Assembly: GCA_900539325.1 (NCBI GenBank)
Contig: UQCC01000004.1
Span: forward strand, 1-64,000
Reading direction: 5' to 3'
From: an uncultured Eubacterium sp.
Lineage (GTDB): Bacteria > Bacillota > Clostridia > Oscillospirales > Acutalibacteraceae
Length of the DNA stretch: 64,000 bases
The number at the start of each line of letters is the position of its first letter. The first letter of the stretch is position 1. The notes under the pieces are model-generated. The model did not search any database and had not been told where the DNA came from. It was given only the letters and a program-made list of their open reading frames with translations. This document shows positions 61,532 through 64,000 of the stretch, piece by piece. The translations under genes were made by a program, and so were the position numbers.

Positions 61532-62386
61532 ATGAAATTTATTAAAAAAATCGGTGCAGTGCTTTGTGCAGTTGCCGTTATTGCAATGTGCTTTGCAGGC
61601 TGTTCAAATCAAAATTCGGAAAAATACAGCAGTGACACTGCAATTATCGGATACACAAGTGAGGCGGCTCCGTTTATTACCGATGTAAAAGACGGTAAGG
61701 CGAGCGGATTTGAAGCAGACTTATGGAAAGCTATATTTGACAGCGTAAAGGGTGACCTTAAATCTTATCGCTTTGAAAAGGTTGACGAGGGCTACACTCT
61801 TGAAGAAGACGGCGGCTTTTTTGACAGTACAGACAGAGAGTACAGTGCTTGCCTGCTTTTTGGTGCAGTATCCAAAAACAGCGGTACATTCAACAAGGAT
61901 TATTCTTATACAGAACCTATTATCTCTGACAGAGTAATCACTCTTGTACCGAAAAACAGTAAGATAAAATCATATTCGGATTTTGAAGGCACAAAAGTTG
62001 CTGTTGTCGGCGATATTGCTAAAACCGCTTTTGATAAAAATTCGGCTATATCAAGCGTTTGTGCTTCGGTTAATACCGTTTCACTTGATGATGCGGTAAA
62101 TTCCTTGGGTACAAAGTATGATGCAGTGGTTGTTGATGAGCTTACATATTGTCCGACAGAAAACGCAAAGTCTGAAAAATTTGAAGTTCTCAACGGTGAA
62201 CTTGATACAATCGAATATGTTATTGCCTGTGCAAAAAACAGCGGATGGAAAGATTCAATCAACGAGGCTATCCGTGAAATGAAGTCTGAAAAGTACGGCG
62301 ACGGTGATGAATTTACTCCGCTTGTTCAAAAGTATTTCGGCTACAATGCTTCGTCATTTAACTATCAGGCAGCCGGCGATGATTAA
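61532..62386 (+). CDS. amino-acid-type ABC substrate-binding lipoprotein
   Basis: Family 3 solute-binding fold, 284 residues, with signal peptide and lipobox FAGC (Cys24). Binding-fold features are IIGYTSEAAPFITDVKDGKA, SGFEADLWKAI and YDAVVVDELTYCP. No permease or ATPase follows, so it is an orphan in this window or serves as an external sensor. The start at 61532 follows TTGGAGG; an upstream in-frame ATG at 61505 gives no signal peptide directly. A terminator lies at 62394. Confidence 0.82.
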   Translation: MKFIKKIGAVLCAVAVIAMCFAGCSNQNSEKYSSDTAIIGYTSEAAPFITDVKDGKASGFEADLWKAIFDSVKGDLKSYRFEKVDEGYTLEEDGGFFDSTDREYSACLLFGAVSKNSGTFNKDYSYTEPIISDRVITLVPKNSKIKSYSDFEGTKVAVVGDIAKTAFDKNSAISSVCASVNTVSLDDAVNSLGTKYDAVVVDELTYCPTENAKSEKFEVLNGELDTIEYVIACAKNSGWKDSINEAIREMKSEKYGDGDEFTPLVQKYFGYNASSFNYQAAGDD

Positions 62387-62393
62387 TAGAAAC

Positions 62394-62431
62394 AAACTGC
62401 TTTGCAAATAATAATGCAAGGCAGTTTTTTT
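62394..62431 (+). terminator. intrinsic terminator
   Basis: AAACTGCTTTGCA pairs with TGCAAGGCAGTTT with one mismatch, followed by TTTT. It ends the binding-lipoprotein gene. Confidence 0.8.
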
Positions 62432-62448
62432 GATGATACGGTGATGTT

Positions 62449-63357
62449 ATGAAAATCGATATGCATATGCACTCAACATTTTCCGACGGCACTTTTACCG
62501 TGCCTCAAATTGTTGAATTCGCAAGAAAAAATAATTTTGAATATGTTGCAATAACCGACCATAATAATATTCAAAGTGTTGATGTTTTAAAAGAAACGGC
62601 AGGTGAATTGCCACATAAAATTGCCGGGATTGAGTTGTCAACAAAGCATAACGGCAAAAAACTTCATTTGCTCGGATATTTTAATATGGAAGATGATTTT
62701 GACAGCAAAAAATTTACTCCTTTAAGGGCACTCCTTGGCAGAGAAGCGGAGTCAAAATCTGTTCAGGTTAGGCAAATGATTGATAATCTTTCTGCAGATT
62801 TCGATGTTAGCTATGATGAGTTTTTGTCAATGCTCAACGGTGACGGATTTGTTAACCGTGTTCATATTGCAAGGTATCTGACGGATAAGAAAATCACAGA
62901 ATCTGTGAGTAGTGCATTTAAGACCGTAATCAATACAAAATCAAAGTATTTTGTCAAGCGAAGAGAAATGACTTTTGAAGAGGGGTTGAATGCTATTGTG
63001 CAATGCGGCGGAATTCCGAGTATTGCTCATTTTGTTGAATATAGATTTACAGATGAAGAAATAGATGAGATAGCGGCTATCACGGCAAAAGTAACCGATA
63101 CGGTGGGTGTTGAACTGTGGCATTACAAGCAAAATGCCGATTTTCGTAAGCAGATAATTGACAGGTGCAAAAAATACAATAATCTTAACATTGTTTTTAC
63201 GGCAGGTTCGGACTTTCACGGTGCGAACAAGGTCCAAAATATCGGTGAAATATCTCCTGACGAATTGACTGCGGAAGAACAACGGTTTTTTGATGAACAA
63301 ATCAAACATACACTTGAAGTGTTTAAAAACAGAAATATAATAAAGGACAGAGATTAA
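62449..63357 (+). CDS. PHP-domain phosphoesterase
   Basis: Metal-dependent phosphoesterase of the PHP family, 302 residues. The metal-binding motifs are HMHSTFSDG (His6, His8), ITDHNN, the IAHFVEYRF histidine region and AGSDFHG near the end. Related proteins (YciV/TrpH type) hydrolyse 3',5'-nucleoside bisphosphates or trim short RNA ends; which of these applies is not clear. The stop codon is inside a hairpin (63342-63371). Confidence 0.87.
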   Translation: MKIDMHMHSTFSDGTFTVPQIVEFARKNNFEYVAITDHNNIQSVDVLKETAGELPHKIAGIELSTKHNGKKLHLLGYFNMEDDFDSKKFTPLRALLGREAESKSVQVRQMIDNLSADFDVSYDEFLSMLNGDGFVNRVHIARYLTDKKITESVSSAFKTVINTKSKYFVKRREMTFEEGLNAIVQCGGIPSIAHFVEYRFTDEEIDEIAAITAKVTDTVGVELWHYKQNADFRKQIIDRCKKYNNLNIVFTAGSDFHGANKVQNIGEISPDELTAEEQRFFDEQIKHTLEVFKNRNIIKDRD

Positions 63358-63371
63358 TTTCTCCGTCCTTT
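63342..63371 (+). terminator. terminator overlapping the PHP gene stop
   Basis: AAAGGACAGAGA pairs with TCTCCGTCCTTT with one A-C mismatch, followed by T. It also lies just past the end of the minus-strand ComM gene. Confidence 0.65.
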
Positions 63372-63377
63372 TGCTGT

Positions 63378-64000
63378 TTATAATCCCCAATATTTTCTGT
63401 CGAGTGCTCTGTATTGCAACGCTTCCGCAATGTGCTGAATCTCAATGTTTTCGCTTTCGTCAAGGTCGGCAATTGTTCTTGCTACACGCAAAATTTTGTC
63501 GTACGCTCTGCCCGACATTCCGAGCTTTTCAAAGCTGTTTTTCATCATTGCATCGGCTTGCGGCGACATTGTACAGTATTTTTGCGTTGCGGCAGGAGTC
63601 ATTTTTGCATTGCAGGCAATGCCCGTTCCCTCAAAACGCTTTTGCTGAATGGCTCTTGCCTTGTCAACACGCTTTTTGATTTCAGCCGAGCTTTCCGCCT
63701 TTTCCTTGCTCGATATGGTTTCGTATTCCACATTTTGCACTTCAATGTGTATATCCATTCTGTCAAGGAGCGGTCCCGATATTTTGTTTTGATACTTCCT
63801 TTTTGCCGCATCCGAGCATCTGCACGGTGTTGTGGGGTGACCGAGATAACCGCACGGACATGGATTCATAGCGGCAACAACCATAAGATTTGCAGGATAG
63901 CTGACCGACCCTCCCGCACGGCTGATTGTAACTTTTGAATCTTCAAGCGGTTGACGGAGAGACTCTTTTGTTCGCCTGTCGAATTCGGGAAATTCGTCCA
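63378..64000 (-). CDS. comM: ComM/YifB-family Mg-chelatase-like AAA ATPase (partial, 5' end outside window)
   Basis: The 3' 207 codons of a AAA+ protein; coding runs unbroken to the right edge. The edge residues DEFPEFDRRTKESLRQPLE are the Walker B region. After it come SRAGGSVSYPANLMVVAAMN and the Cys-rich NPCPCGYLGHPTTPCRC, then GPLLDRMDIHIEV and a C-terminal Mg-chelatase domain (SGRAYDKILRVARTIADL). In other bacteria ComM is a branch-migration helicase that helps integrate foreign DNA during transformation. A methionine at 63884 is internal, not the start. Confidence 0.92.
   Translation of the reverse strand, partial: DEFPEFDRRTKESLRQPLEDSKVTISRAGGSVSYPANLMVVAAMNPCPCGYLGHPTTPCRCSDAAKRKYQNKISGPLLDRMDIHIEVQNVEYETISSKEKAESSAEIKKRVDKARAIQQKRFEGTGIACNAKMTPAATQKYCTMSPQADAMMKNSFEKLGMSGRAYDKILRVARTIADLDESENIEIQHIAEALQYRALDRKYWGL

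Noticed and set aside
63414..63938. 174-codon + strand frame near the right edge
   Set aside because: Shadow of the partial ComM gene on the minus strand.
1..64000. CRISPR arrays, insertion sequences, prophage, rRNA
   Set aside because: No regularly spaced direct repeats, transposase, integrase or phage structural motifs, and no rRNA-like sequence were seen on either strand.

Overview
The window looks like chromosomal DNA of a low-GC, Gram-positive Clostridia, most like a gut Oscillospirales/Ruminococcaceae type. This is inferred from gene content, not a database match. Supporting signs are a T-box leader before thrS, RNase Y, a CpsC/CpsD-type (BY-kinase) exopolysaccharide system, lipobox lipoproteins, many TTGACA-N17-TATTAT promoters, and an energy-converting Ech hydrogenase. 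I see no rRNA, tRNA, CRISPR array, prophage or insertion sequence.

Layout. 0.2-9.0 kb (+): rod-shape genes mreB-mreC-mreD-mrdA (PBP2), then mgsA, then hisS-aspS-yfbR. 9.0-9.4 kb: intergenic repeats, a long imperfect inverted repeat and an intrinsic terminator placed just before a ribosome binding site. 9.4-13.8 kb (+): an acyl-adenylate-forming ligase and three tandem PlsC-like acyltransferases, a probable lipid-modification cassette. 14.0-17.2 kb (-): ferrous iron uptake, feoA-feoA-feoB plus a fused FeoB-associated/HMA protein, with four similar dyad operators. 17.3-18.3 kb (+): zinc-ribbon membrane protein. 18.4-29.9 kb (-): a ten-gene exopolysaccharide operon that includes an unexpected radical SAM/SPASM gene. 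30.1-33.8 kb (-): histidine kinase/response regulator, Dabb protein, RNase Y. 34.0-36.2 kb (+): T-box and thrS. 36.3-38.2 kb (-): larC and larB. 38.2-39.7 kb (+): a 22-codon leader peptide ending in Cys-Phe-Cys-Cys, followed by O-acetylhomoserine sulfhydrylase. 39.8-49.5 kb (-): echABCDEF-hypF-hypC-hypD-hypE. 49.8-51.1 kb (+): Fn3-containing polysaccharide deacetylase. 51.3-52.9 kb (+): ECF sigma factor and membrane partner. 52.9-55.0 kb (-): orphan ABC substrate-binding lipoprotein and a LysR regulator. 55.2-59.7 kb (+): nadB-nadC, iolB, iron-type alcohol dehydrogenase, small lipoprotein. 59.8-61.4 kb (-): ridA and ilvA. 61.5-63.4 kb (+): amino-acid-type binding lipoprotein and a PHP phosphoesterase. 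63.4 kb to the end (-): 3' part of a ComM/YifB gene.

How the genes work together. Ech oxidises reduced ferredoxin, makes H2 and pumps ions; HypC, HypD, HypE and HypF build the Fe(CN)2CO part of its active site, while the nickel-loading genes hypA/hypB are not in this window. LarB/LarC, another nickel-cofactor pathway, lie nearby without larA or larE. IlvA releases reactive enamine/imine intermediates that RidA hydrolyses. The exopolysaccharide operon holds chain-length control, a tyrosine kinase, an initiating sugar transferase, three glycosyltransferases, a UDP-sugar dehydrogenase, polymerase and flippase.

The points I would look at first are the cysteine leader peptide before metY, the hypF frame that has no ATG/GTG/TTG start before its acylphosphatase motif, the ligase plus three-acyltransferase cassette with its structured 5' region, the duplicated EchF ferredoxin, and the radical SAM gene in the exopolysaccharide operon.
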